Assembly (NCBI GenBank): GCA_028818995.1
Contig: JAPPMR010000036.1
Span: 1-9,903, forward strand
From: Candidatus Poribacteria bacterium
Lineage (GTDB): Bacteria > Poribacteria > WGA-4E > WGA-3G
Reading direction: 5' to 3'
Length of the DNA stretch: 9,903 bases
Below the pieces are notes generated by a model. It did no database searches. It was given only the letters and a program-made list of their open reading frames with translations, and had not been told where the DNA came from. The position numbers and the translations under genes were made by a program. This document shows, one piece after another, positions 1 through 6,170 of this stretch; positions within the stretch are counted from its first letter, which is position 1, and the number at the start of each line of letters is the position of its first letter.

Positions 1-3000
1 ACCAAACACATTTCCCGCTTCAGCACGTCTGCGCTCACCAGATGTTCTTGCATCTCCGCGAAGATGCAGCACGTGAATTGAACTGAATTCCTCTGCTAAA
101 CAAGCGCGAATACCTGCATCAGTGTTACCGTCAACCCATGATCCATTGGTTACAAAGGCGACAATACCTTGTTTTTCAATTCTATCGGAAGCCCATCGGA
201 TTGCCATTTTGTATGTATCGTAGAGGGTATTTTTGTTTGTCATTGTAGAATACTCAACATATGTTTCCCTAATTCGGTCTTCAAGTTCAGGGTATTCCAC
301 GTTTGGGTTATCGTCAGCTGCACTCCGCTGCCCTGCTGACCATGGGGGATTACCGACGATGACTTGGATTGGGAGTTTCTGTTGACGTTCGGCGCGTTCG
401 TTGTTCTCTGGTAACCACTCTTTCGGGAAAAGCCCTCGTCCTGTGTTTAGATTGAAAGTATCAGTTAGCACAATGCCGTTGAAAGGTTCGTAGCTGCTGT
501 CTTCTCCGCGCCGACCACGGAACGTCTCCTCAATGTTGACTGTGGCGATGTAGTATGCCAGCAGGACGATCTCGTTTGCGTGGAGTTCTTCGCGATACTT
601 GCGTTCAAGGTCTGCATCTTGGATAATATCTGACTGTAGCAGGCGAGTAAGAAAAACACCTGTGCCGGTGAACGGATCCAGCACATGCACGCCTTCATCA
701 CTGAGGCTGCGTCCGAATTCATCTTGCAATACCTCATTGGCACTGTGCAATATGAAATCTACCACCTCAATGGGTGTATAGACGATGCCGAGTCGTTCAA
801 CTTCCTTTTTCAATGCGGTAACAAAAAACTTTTCGTATAGTTCCAATAGCACGCGTTGACGTGCTTCGCTGTTGTCAAGTCCGCGGGCACGATTCTGGAC
901 GCTTTCGTAAAATCCTTCTAAATCGCGCGTTTCGTTCTCAAGTCCGAATTCGCCAAAATCGTTCCGCAGACTATCCAACGCAATCGCGACGGGGTTACCG
1001 GAAGCGAAGTTGTAATTCTCAAAAAGTGCTTCAAAGACGGGTCGTGTGATAATGTGCTGTGCCATCATATCAATAACGTTTTCACGTGTAATTGAGTCGT
1101 TGATCGTTTCCATCAACTCTTTGTGGAAATCGTCAAACCACTCTTGCAATGCACTATTTTCAGGATCCTCCAATAAATTTTCAATCCGTCCAACAAGTCG
1201 TTTAAAAATATCTGCGACATCTTTTGCCCAACTCTCCCAGTATTTTCTATCGCCGCATTTCTCCACAATTTTTGCATAAATTGCATCGGCAGGAATACCG
1301 ATAGGCAGCTGCAGCTGCTCATGGTCTAAGGTTCCTTCTCTATATTCACCATCACCATTTCCCTCTTCAATGATAATAATTTCAGTTGGTTCGGTGTTAA
1401 GGTCAATTTTATTGATTTCGGCATTGAGTCTGTCATCGTGTGATCGGAGTGCGCGGAGGACACCCCACACCGCAGCGAATCTTTCATTATCGTTAAGTGC
1501 TTCAACGGGGTCAACACCTGTCGGAATAGCGACGGGCAATATGATGTATCCATACGTTTTATTAGGTGCTTTTCGCATCACACGCCCGACTGCCTGAACA
1601 ATGTCGACATGCGAGTTTCTCGGTGTCATAAACAGCACAGCATCAAGCGCGGGAACGTCAATCCCTTCAGAGAGGCATCGGGCATTAGAGAGAATACGGC
1701 AAACGCCTTCAGAATTGCCTTTTAGCCATTCAATTAGCCTTTTTCTTTCAAGTGCGTTATTTTTACCGTCAACGTGTGCGGTTTCGCATGTGAAATTTTG
1801 TGGACGTTGCTCTTCCGACATCTTTTCAATGGCACTGTCTATGATACCGTTCCAATGTTCAACGAGATTTTGTGAAGTCTTGATGGTGTTTGTAAATGCG
1901 ATGGCGCGGGTGAGCGGTGTGATAGAATCGTCGTCTGGCGATTTTCTTTCGGGGTTTTGTAATGCGCGCCAACAACCGACAATTTTTGTCGCGTCGTTAA
2001 TGTTAACCTCACTACCGCCATTACTGAGATAGTTGTGTAACGTATCCTGTACACCTTGTTCGGACATGGCAAGCACTACAACCCTATAATCAGACAGTAG
2101 GTCTTTCTCAACCGCAGTGGAGAAAGTGAGATGGTGAAATTCGGGGCCGTATATGTTCGGATTGTCCATAGAATACACATCAATACTGTGTTTTGCTGCC
2201 TTTGTTTTTGCACTTTCGGTATAAAGGCGGGGTGTCGCGGTCATATAGAGGCGTTTGTTGGCACGGATACGGTCATTATCGTGAACAAGCACAAAAGGCG
2301 ATGTTTTATCTTCAAGTTTATCAACACCGGTAGTTCTGTGTCCTTCATCGCAGAAAATAATATCAAATGCGGGGGCACCTGCGTTCTGTGCTTCTTCAAC
2401 TTTCGGAAGTGAATGATAGGTACAGAAAACGACCTGCATGTTTTCTGCATCTATTTTCTGTAGTGCTTCAGAGATAACGGTTTCATCAGTGGTAACAGGG
2501 AATTCCAATTCCATGAGGGTAGCGTCTTCATTCGCTTTTCCTGCTTTTGTATCGGAGCATATACCGATGTAGCGATGTGGAATGTCTTGTTGTTCTGCCC
2601 ATTCACGCATTGCCTGTGCAAAGAGTCCGATTGAAGGGACGAGATATAACACCCTGCCGCCGACACCAGCAATTTCCTCTGCGATTCGGAGTGCAGTGAA
2701 GGTTTTCCCTGTACCGCATGCCATAATCATTTTACCGCGGTCGGAATCTTTGAATCCATTGATAATATCATCAAATGCCTCTTTTTGATGATCCCGTAGA
2801 CTGTACGTTTCCAGTTGATAGTTTAGTTGGTCTGGTTCTTGTTGGCTTAGGTCGGGCCACTGGACGGGTCGACTTGCGAGGTGTGCTGAGCTAATCCGTT
2901 GGCATGGCGGTTCTAATCCGTCAATGGCTTTTAGTAGGTTTTTACTCCAGCTTTTCCCAGTATCAACAAAGATACGTGCTGTAAAGGGTTGACGATTAGA

Positions 3001-3354
3001 TTGTGAGATAAACGTATCTATATCGGATTTTGAGATCCGTTTGTCTTCTGCATAACACTTGCACTGAATAGCACAGATGCCATTATTACGTTCTATTGCG
3101 ACAAGGTCAATGCCTAAATCAGTACGAGTGAACGCTGGTTGATTCGCCGCCCATTCTGCCCATAGATACACTTCCGAAAACCGCTTTTTATAGAAGGGGT
3201 CTTCAAGGAGATATGCTCGGACCAATCGTTCGAATAGTCTGCCTTTCCCGAATTGTGAATTGGCGTTTTGACGGATGTAATTAAGCGCGTCATAGAATCC
3301 GTTGTCTGACTCTTCGTCTCCAATGAATAAGGGCATCTGTGTTGCTTGTGACAT
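1..3354 (-). CDS. Type ISP restriction-modification enzyme (nuclease-helicase-methyltransferase), 3' end outside window
   Basis: A single open frame of 1118 codons runs from the ATG at 3354 to base 1 without a stop; an in-frame TGA lies eight codons upstream. Residues 1-165 look like an Mrr-type PD-(D/E)XK nuclease (GID with D83, then Q97-C-K99). A superfamily 2 helicase follows: CGTGKT at 213-218, DEGH at 336-339, TATP at 372-375, and QAVGRVMRK starting at 587. After a helical coupler comes an N6-adenine methyltransferase: YTPIEVVDF, motif I DPFTGTG at 893-899 and motif IV NPPW at 1002-1005. This order is that of type ISP enzymes such as LlaGI and LlaBIII, which modify and translocate/cleave DNA in one chain of roughly 1,600 residues, so the missing part should be the end of the methyltransferase and the target-recognition domain. 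All motifs look intact. The AAGGA upstream lies about 14 bases from the ATG, a loose spacing. It is third in the leftward gene set. Confidence 0.93.
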   Translation of the reverse strand, partial: MSQATQMPLFIGDEESDNGFYDALNYIRQNANSQFGKGRLFERLVRAYLLEDPFYKKRFSEVYLWAEWAANQPAFTRTDLGIDLVAIERNNGICAIQCKCYAEDKRISKSDIDTFISQSNRQPFTARIFVDTGKSWSKNLLKAIDGLEPPCQRISSAHLASRPVQWPDLSQQEPDQLNYQLETYSLRDHQKEAFDDIINGFKDSDRGKMIMACGTGKTFTALRIAEEIAGVGGRVLYLVPSIGLFAQAMREWAEQQDIPHRYIGICSDTKAGKANEDATLMELEFPVTTDETVISEALQKIDAENMQVVFCTYHSLPKVEEAQNAGAPAFDIIFCDEGHRTTGVDKLEDKTSPFVLVHDNDRIRANKRLYMTATPRLYTESAKTKAAKHSIDVYSMDNPNIYGPEFHHLTFSTAVEKDLLSDYRVVVLAMSEQGVQDTLHNYLSNGGSEVNINDATKIVGCWRALQNPERKSPDDDSITPLTRAIAFTNTIKTSQNLVEHWNGIIDSAIEKMSEEQRPQNFTCETAHVDGKNNALERKRLIEWLKGNSEGVCRILSNARCLSEGIDVPALDAVLFMTPRNSHVDIVQAVGRVMRKAPNKTYGYIILPVAIPTGVDPVEALNDNERFAAVWGVLRALRSHDDRLNAEINKIDLNTEPTEIIIIEEGNGDGEYREGTLDHEQLQLPIGIPADAIYAKIVEKCGDRKYWESWAKDVADIFKRLVGRIENLLEDPENSALQEWFDDFHKELMETINDSITRENVIDMMAQHIITRPVFEALFENYNFASGNPVAIALDSLRNDFGEFGLENETRDLEGFYESVQNRARGLDNSEARQRVLLELYEKFFVTALKKEVERLGIVYTPIEVVDFILHSANEVLQDEFGRSLSDEGVHVLDPFTGTGVFLTRLLQSDIIQDADLERKYREELHANEIVLLAYYIATVNIEETFRGRRGEDSSYEPFNGIVLTDTFNLNTGRGLFPKEWLPENNERAERQQKLPIQVIVGNPPWSAGQRSAADDNPNVEYPELEDRIRETYVEYSTMTNKNTLYDTYKMAIRWASDRIEKQGIVAFVTNGSWVDGNTDAGIRACLAEEFSSIHVLHLRGDARTSGERRRAEAGNVFG

Positions 3355-3444
3355 ATTGGCTTTTACTATCCTTCCTCAACGATAATTATGATATTTACGT
3401 GTGAATTCTTTCCTAACTCGGATAAGTTGGCTAACGGTTTCATT

Positions 3445-3490
3445 TAACACTTCATCTTTGATACAGATAACACTTCATCTTTGATACAGA
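3445..3490. repeat. Perfect 23-bp tandem duplication at the 3' end of the metallopeptidase gene
   Basis: Bases 3445-3467 and 3468-3490 are identical and directly adjacent; each unit begins TAACACTTCATC and ends GATACAGA. The right copy holds the final codons and TGA stop of the metallopeptidase gene (minus strand, ending Leu-Tyr-Gln-Arg), so the left copy is a second, untranslated copy of that gene end. Replication slippage is the simplest origin. The unit sits in the 120-base gap before the type ISP gene, where I see no convincing promoter or terminator. Confidence 0.9.
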
Positions 3491-4422
3491 AAAACCAAAA
3501 CATTAGAACCAAGACCTTGTTTATGGGTTCCAGGTAAAATCATTGCTTCAACGTAGACTTCAATGTCTCGCTTTGATGAATTGAGGGTAACAGGACCTTG
3601 ATATGGATGCCGAGTTTCAGATACTCTATAGATTGAGGATGATTCCTCAATTGATTTGTGCTTAGGTATGTAAGTAGAGAAGTTTTTTGTTGGAAAAAAA
3701 TACTGAACACGTAACTTTTTCGGCGGTGGTTCCCAATGAAAGTCATTAAACAATTTTAATTCATTCTTTTCCTTTTCAATTTTGTCTAATTCTTCAGGTT
3801 TGTGACTGTAAGCCAGTACCATCATAGCACAAGACTCAAGACTGGTTGTAATCATACGAATAGATGTTGCTTCTATAGAGGTTTCATACCTTCTTGAAAG
3901 TTCTTGCAGAGATTTTAATGACACACCCATCCTTTTAACATCCATATTAAATTCAGGTGTTGGCATAATTATTTCGCTTGCTCCGAGATCACACAAAAAC
4001 TCTACTTCATTATTAGGATCGAATTTACCTGTTTTACGACGAGCCTTGTATTCATCGTTATACTCAGGGAAAAAAGTATGAGTAATTTCATGTGCTATTG
4101 AGAAATTTCGTCGTGTCTTAGGTCTATCTGGGTTGTATCTGATGACCATTCTCCCATTCTCTGTAGGGAGGAGTTCAGCGTCTTCACTATATGTCAATCT
4201 ATCGGTTTCCTCACACGAGATTCCTAATATTGAAGCAAGAGTTTCAGGATTAAATGGCGGTCCTTCCCAGAGAAATTTCCTTGCTTTCGCAAGTGTCTTT
4301 TGAACAAGACTTCGAATTATTTCTTTAGGATCTTTAGATATATCAGGATTTTGTTCTATAAGTCTTACAACCGAGGGATGAGAGTAGTACTTTTTGCCAA
4401 CTTTAAAATATTTTTGTCCCAT
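3475..4422 (-). CDS. ImmA/IrrE-family zinc metallopeptidase (CapP-like)
   Basis: The protein has 315 residues from the ATG at 4422. The zinc site is clear: HEITH at residues 111-115 within FSIAHEITHTFF, followed by an acidic helix (E139/E141) and GASEIIMP, the usual place of the third ligand in this family. Relatives cleave a partner XRE repressor (ImmA on ImmR; CapP on CapH), so the likely substrate is the HTH protein encoded just upstream. Residues from about 205 onward form a mixed charged/beta-rich C-terminal domain with no motif I recognise; it may sense the signal. The start was chosen because its ATG overlaps the upstream TAA as TAATG, with GAGG seven bases before it. An in-frame ATG at 4467 would lie 46 bases inside the upstream gene and add 15 unconserved-looking residues. 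Translational coupling to the repressor is expected. The family call is strong; the role in this locus is inferred. Confidence 0.88.
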   Translation of the reverse strand: MGQKYFKVGKKYYSHPSVVRLIEQNPDISKDPKEIIRSLVQKTLAKARKFLWEGPPFNPETLASILGISCEETDRLTYSEDAELLPTENGRMVIRYNPDRPKTRRNFSIAHEITHTFFPEYNDEYKARRKTGKFDPNNEVEFLCDLGASEIIMPTPEFNMDVKRMGVSLKSLQELSRRYETSIEATSIRMITTSLESCAMMVLAYSHKPEELDKIEKEKNELKLFNDFHWEPPPKKLRVQYFFPTKNFSTYIPKHKSIEESSSIYRVSETRHPYQGPVTLNSSKRDIEVYVEAMILPGTHKQGLGSNVLVFLYQR

Positions 4423-4823
4423 TATTTCCTCATCACAAATCGAATAGTTTGTAGAATATGCTCCCAATCTTCAACAGTCTTGGGTTGATTGCCTCGGTAC
4501 CGAATATTCATTAGCGTTCTTACATCTTCTTTTTGAATATCGAGTGCTTCTTCTCGCTTTTCAATGAATTCGCGTAATACATCCGGAATATCTTCATCTT
4601 TAAAATCTTCCGCATAAACGCGCACAGGTTGGTCAAGGAGATCTGCAATAGTTATACCGAGTGCTGAAGCAATTTTGAGAAGAATTTCAGCAGAAGGTTG
4701 CTTACTCACATCATTTTCAAGTTGGGATAAATAAGCTTTAGATATACCTGCATTTTCAGCCAGCTTATTTAGTGAAAGTTCTTTTTCTTTCCGGAGTTTT
4801 CTAATCTTTTGTCCCAGATCCAT
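4422..4823 (-). CDS. XRE-family transcriptional repressor (CapH/ImmR-like)
   Basis: The protein has 133 residues. Residues 3-65 form a Cro/C1-type HTH_3 domain: GQKIRKLRKEKELSLNKLAE, then AGISKAYLSQLEN as the recognition-helix region and a closing ILLKIASALGITIADLL helix. The remaining 65 residues are acidic and helical (DEDIPDVLREFIEKREEALD), probably for dimerisation or as the cleavable part. The start at 4823 is set by AAGGAGGA at 4831-4838, seven bases upstream. An earlier in-frame TTG at 4868 would overlap the -10 box. The stop overlaps the start of the metallopeptidase (TAATG). XRE plus ImmA/IrrE peptidase pairs are known switches in ICEBs1 (ImmR/ImmA) and in some CBASS loci (CapH/CapP). 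Its location beside two divergent promoters carrying repeated TTGTTCG elements suggests that it represses itself and the rightward operon. Confidence 0.92.
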   Translation of the reverse strand: MDLGQKIRKLRKEKELSLNKLAENAGISKAYLSQLENDVSKQPSAEILLKIASALGITIADLLDQPVRVYAEDFKDEDIPDVLREFIEKREEALDIQKEDVRTLMNIRYRGNQPKTVEDWEHILQTIRFVMRK

Positions 4824-4830
4824 GTGAAAA

Positions 4831-4838
4831 TCCTCCTT
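4831..4838 (-). promoter_or_regulatory. Strong Shine-Dalgarno site deciding the XRE start
   Basis: On the minus strand AAGGAGGA ends seven bases before the ATG at 4823. It is a near-perfect anti-16S match and fixes the start there rather than at the upstream TTG. Confidence 0.9.
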
Positions 4839-4857
4839 AATCTGCAAATATTTTATT

Positions 4858-4886
4858 ATTATACACAAAATTGTTCGTTACTACAA
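4858..4886 (-). promoter_or_regulatory. Predicted sigma-70 promoter for the leftward XRE/peptidase genes
   Basis: Read on the minus strand, the -35 is TTGTAG (4886-4881, half of the consensus), the spacer is 17 bases and the -10 is TATAAT (4863-4858, perfect). Transcription would begin near 4851, giving a short leader of about 28 bases before the ATG at 4823. One TTGTTCG element (4871-4877) lies in the spacer, consistent with autorepression. Confidence 0.7.
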
Positions 4887-4932
4887 CTTTTTTCTTGACA
4901 AACCTGTTCGCTATGTAGTATAATATTGTTCG
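4871..4932. promoter_or_regulatory. Three phased direct repeats YTGTTCG: candidate XRE operators
   Basis: TTGTTCG occurs at 4871-4877, CTGTTCG at 4904-4910 and TTGTTCG at 4926-4932, all in the same orientation. Start-to-start distances are 33 and 22 bases, multiples of 11, placing the sites on roughly the same DNA face. The first lies between the -35 and -10 of the leftward promoter, the second between the -35 and -10 of the rightward promoter, and the third between its -10 and expected start point. The repeats and positions are read directly; binding by the XRE protein is inferred. Confidence 0.65.
4895..4924 (+). promoter_or_regulatory. Consensus sigma-70 promoter for the rightward operon
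   Basis: TTGACA at 4895-4900 and TATAAT at 4919-4924 are both perfect consensus hexamers, separated by 18 bases. The start should fall near 4931, giving a leader of about 42 bases before the ATG at 4973. A promoter this strong in front of a potentially toxic operon fits one held silent by a repressor. Confidence 0.85.
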
Positions 4933-4942
4933 CATAAGAAAA

Positions 4943-4966
4943 CTCCAATATTGCTTTATATGGAGG
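4943..4966 (+). promoter_or_regulatory. Leader hairpin that would pair with the Shine-Dalgarno of the MBL gene
   Basis: CTCCA (4943-4947) can pair with TGGAG (4961-4965). After a bulged A at 4948, TAT (4949-4951) can pair with ATA (4958-4960), leaving a six-base loop. The right arm contains most of the GGAGG ribosome site (4962-4966), which stands six bases before the ATG at 4973. Eight pairs with one bulge is modest; regulation is speculative, but the ribosome site itself is clear. Confidence 0.35.
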
Positions 4967-4972
4967 TAACAC

Positions 4973-6163
4973 ATGAAACGGATTCTGAAAAATGAAACCG
5001 ATAGTTTCTACAACAATAACAAAACGGAGGAAAGAGTTTTGCATAGATTAACTTTTTACCCATTAGGTAATGCCGATTGCTGCTTAATTGAACTTGATAA
5101 TGGTCAAAAAATCCTATTTGACTTCGCTGATGTAGGAGATTCAGAGAACGATGAAGATTTACGAATTGACCTACCTGAAGAATTACGTAAAAATCTTGAA
5201 AAAGCAGATAAAGATTCTTTTGATGTTGTGGCGTTTACACATGCGGACGAAGACCACATTAAGGGATTTTCTGAGTTCTTCTACTTGGAACACGCAGCCA
5301 AATATCAGGACGATGATAGGATCAAAATTGATAAACTTTGGGTGCCTGCAGCAATCATTCTTGAAAAATCCCCATCCACCGACGACCATAAAATCTTACG
5401 GGCAGAAGCACGGCACAGATTGAAAGAAGGATCTGGAATCCGTGTGTTTTCTAAGCCTGAGGCTTTAAAGGAATGGTTGGAAGAGCAAGGTCTGACACTT
5501 GAAAAACGGAAAAGCCTAATCACAAACGCTGGTGAAACTGTGCCTGACTATGATAAGTCGTCGGATGACGTTGAATTTTTTGTCCACGCGCCTTTTTCCA
5601 GAACAGTTGACGAAGATGGTGAAGAAATAGAACGCAATGAAGCATCACTTGTCGTTCAAGTCACTTTTGAATGTGACGAAGTGGATACCAAGTTGATTTT
5701 GGGTTCAGATCTTGGTTATAAATCATGGGAAGATATTGTTCAGATAACCAAATCAAAAGGCCGTGAAACCCGTTTAGAATGGGACATCTTCAAAATTTCT
5801 CATCATTGTAGTTACAAATCTCTGAACAGTGAGAAAAATGAAGAAGGTGAAGATAAGACTACTCCTGCCTCAGATATTGAATGGTTATTTGAACAAGGTT
5901 TTGATAAAGCAAAATTGGTTTCAACAAGTGATCCAATTCCTGATGAAGATACAGACCAACCCCCACACCTGCAGGCAGCCAACTATTACAAGGAAGTTGC
6001 AGAGGACCTTGAGGGAGAATTTAAGGTGACGATGGAACACCCAAAAGAATCAGATCCTGAACCGCTTGTTATTATAATTGACAGTTCAAAAGCTACAATA
6101 GAAAAACGGAGTGTCGCTGCTGCTACTTATGCTACTAGCCGCGCAACTCCAAGAGCAGGGTAG
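4973..6163 (+). CDS. ComEC-like metallo-beta-lactamase-fold hydrolase
   Basis: The protein has 396 residues; GGAGG six bases upstream supports this ATG. The MBL core begins near residue 25 (FYPLGNADCCLIEL, then ILFDF). THADEDH at 89-95 is the H-x-D-x-D-H metal motif of the ComEC/Rec2 type, where Asp replaces the second His of the classic motif. A later GSDL (D246) and ISHH (H277, H278) supply further expected ligands; the usual HHGS reads HHCS here. Between them, residues 210-222 are an acidic loop, and residues 285-300 are another charged, low-complexity stretch. Residues 371-396 look unstructured and end Arg-Ala-Gly. No signal peptide or membrane segment is seen, so it should be cytosolic. 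Related MBL proteins are nucleases, phosphodiesterases or other hydrolases; the substrate cannot be read from sequence. It is the first gene of the operon, seven bases before the E2-E1-JAB gene, where type II CBASS would have its CD-NTase. Confidence 0.87.
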   Translation: MKRILKNETDSFYNNNKTEERVLHRLTFYPLGNADCCLIELDNGQKILFDFADVGDSENDEDLRIDLPEELRKNLEKADKDSFDVVAFTHADEDHIKGFSEFFYLEHAAKYQDDDRIKIDKLWVPAAIILEKSPSTDDHKILRAEARHRLKEGSGIRVFSKPEALKEWLEEQGLTLEKRKSLITNAGETVPDYDKSSDDVEFFVHAPFSRTVDEDGEEIERNEASLVVQVTFECDEVDTKLILGSDLGYKSWEDIVQITKSKGRETRLEWDIFKISHHCSYKSLNSEKNEEGEDKTTPASDIEWLFEQGFDKAKLVSTSDPIPDEDTDQPPHLQAANYYKEVAEDLEGEFKVTMEHPKESDPEPLVIIIDSSKATIEKRSVAAATYATSRATPRAG

Positions 6164-6170
6164 TATTCGA

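Noticed and set aside
1305..1318. Perfect 14-base palindrome GCAGCTGCAGCTGC
   Set aside because: It lies within the coding frame of the type ISP gene, encoding a Gln-Leu-Gln-Leu run; it is probably chance, with no partner copy in the window.
465..3323. Numerous short frames on both strands inside the type ISP gene
   Set aside because: All lie within the continuous 1118-codon minus-strand frame, which carries ordered nuclease, helicase and methyltransferase motifs.
4423..4467. Longer start for the metallopeptidase at the ATG at 4467
   Set aside because: It would overlap the XRE gene by 46 bases; the ATG at 4422 overlaps the XRE stop as TAATG and has GAGG upstream.
4824..4868. Longer start for the XRE protein at the TTG at 4868
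   Set aside because: It would place the -10 box inside the gene; the ATG at 4823 has a near-perfect Shine-Dalgarno site and begins right at the HTH domain.
6111..6170. GTG start for the E2-E1-JAB protein at 6111
   Set aside because: It lies within the end of the MBL gene and adds a Leu/Ala-rich stretch that is a frame shadow; the ATG at 6171 follows the MBL stop by seven bases.
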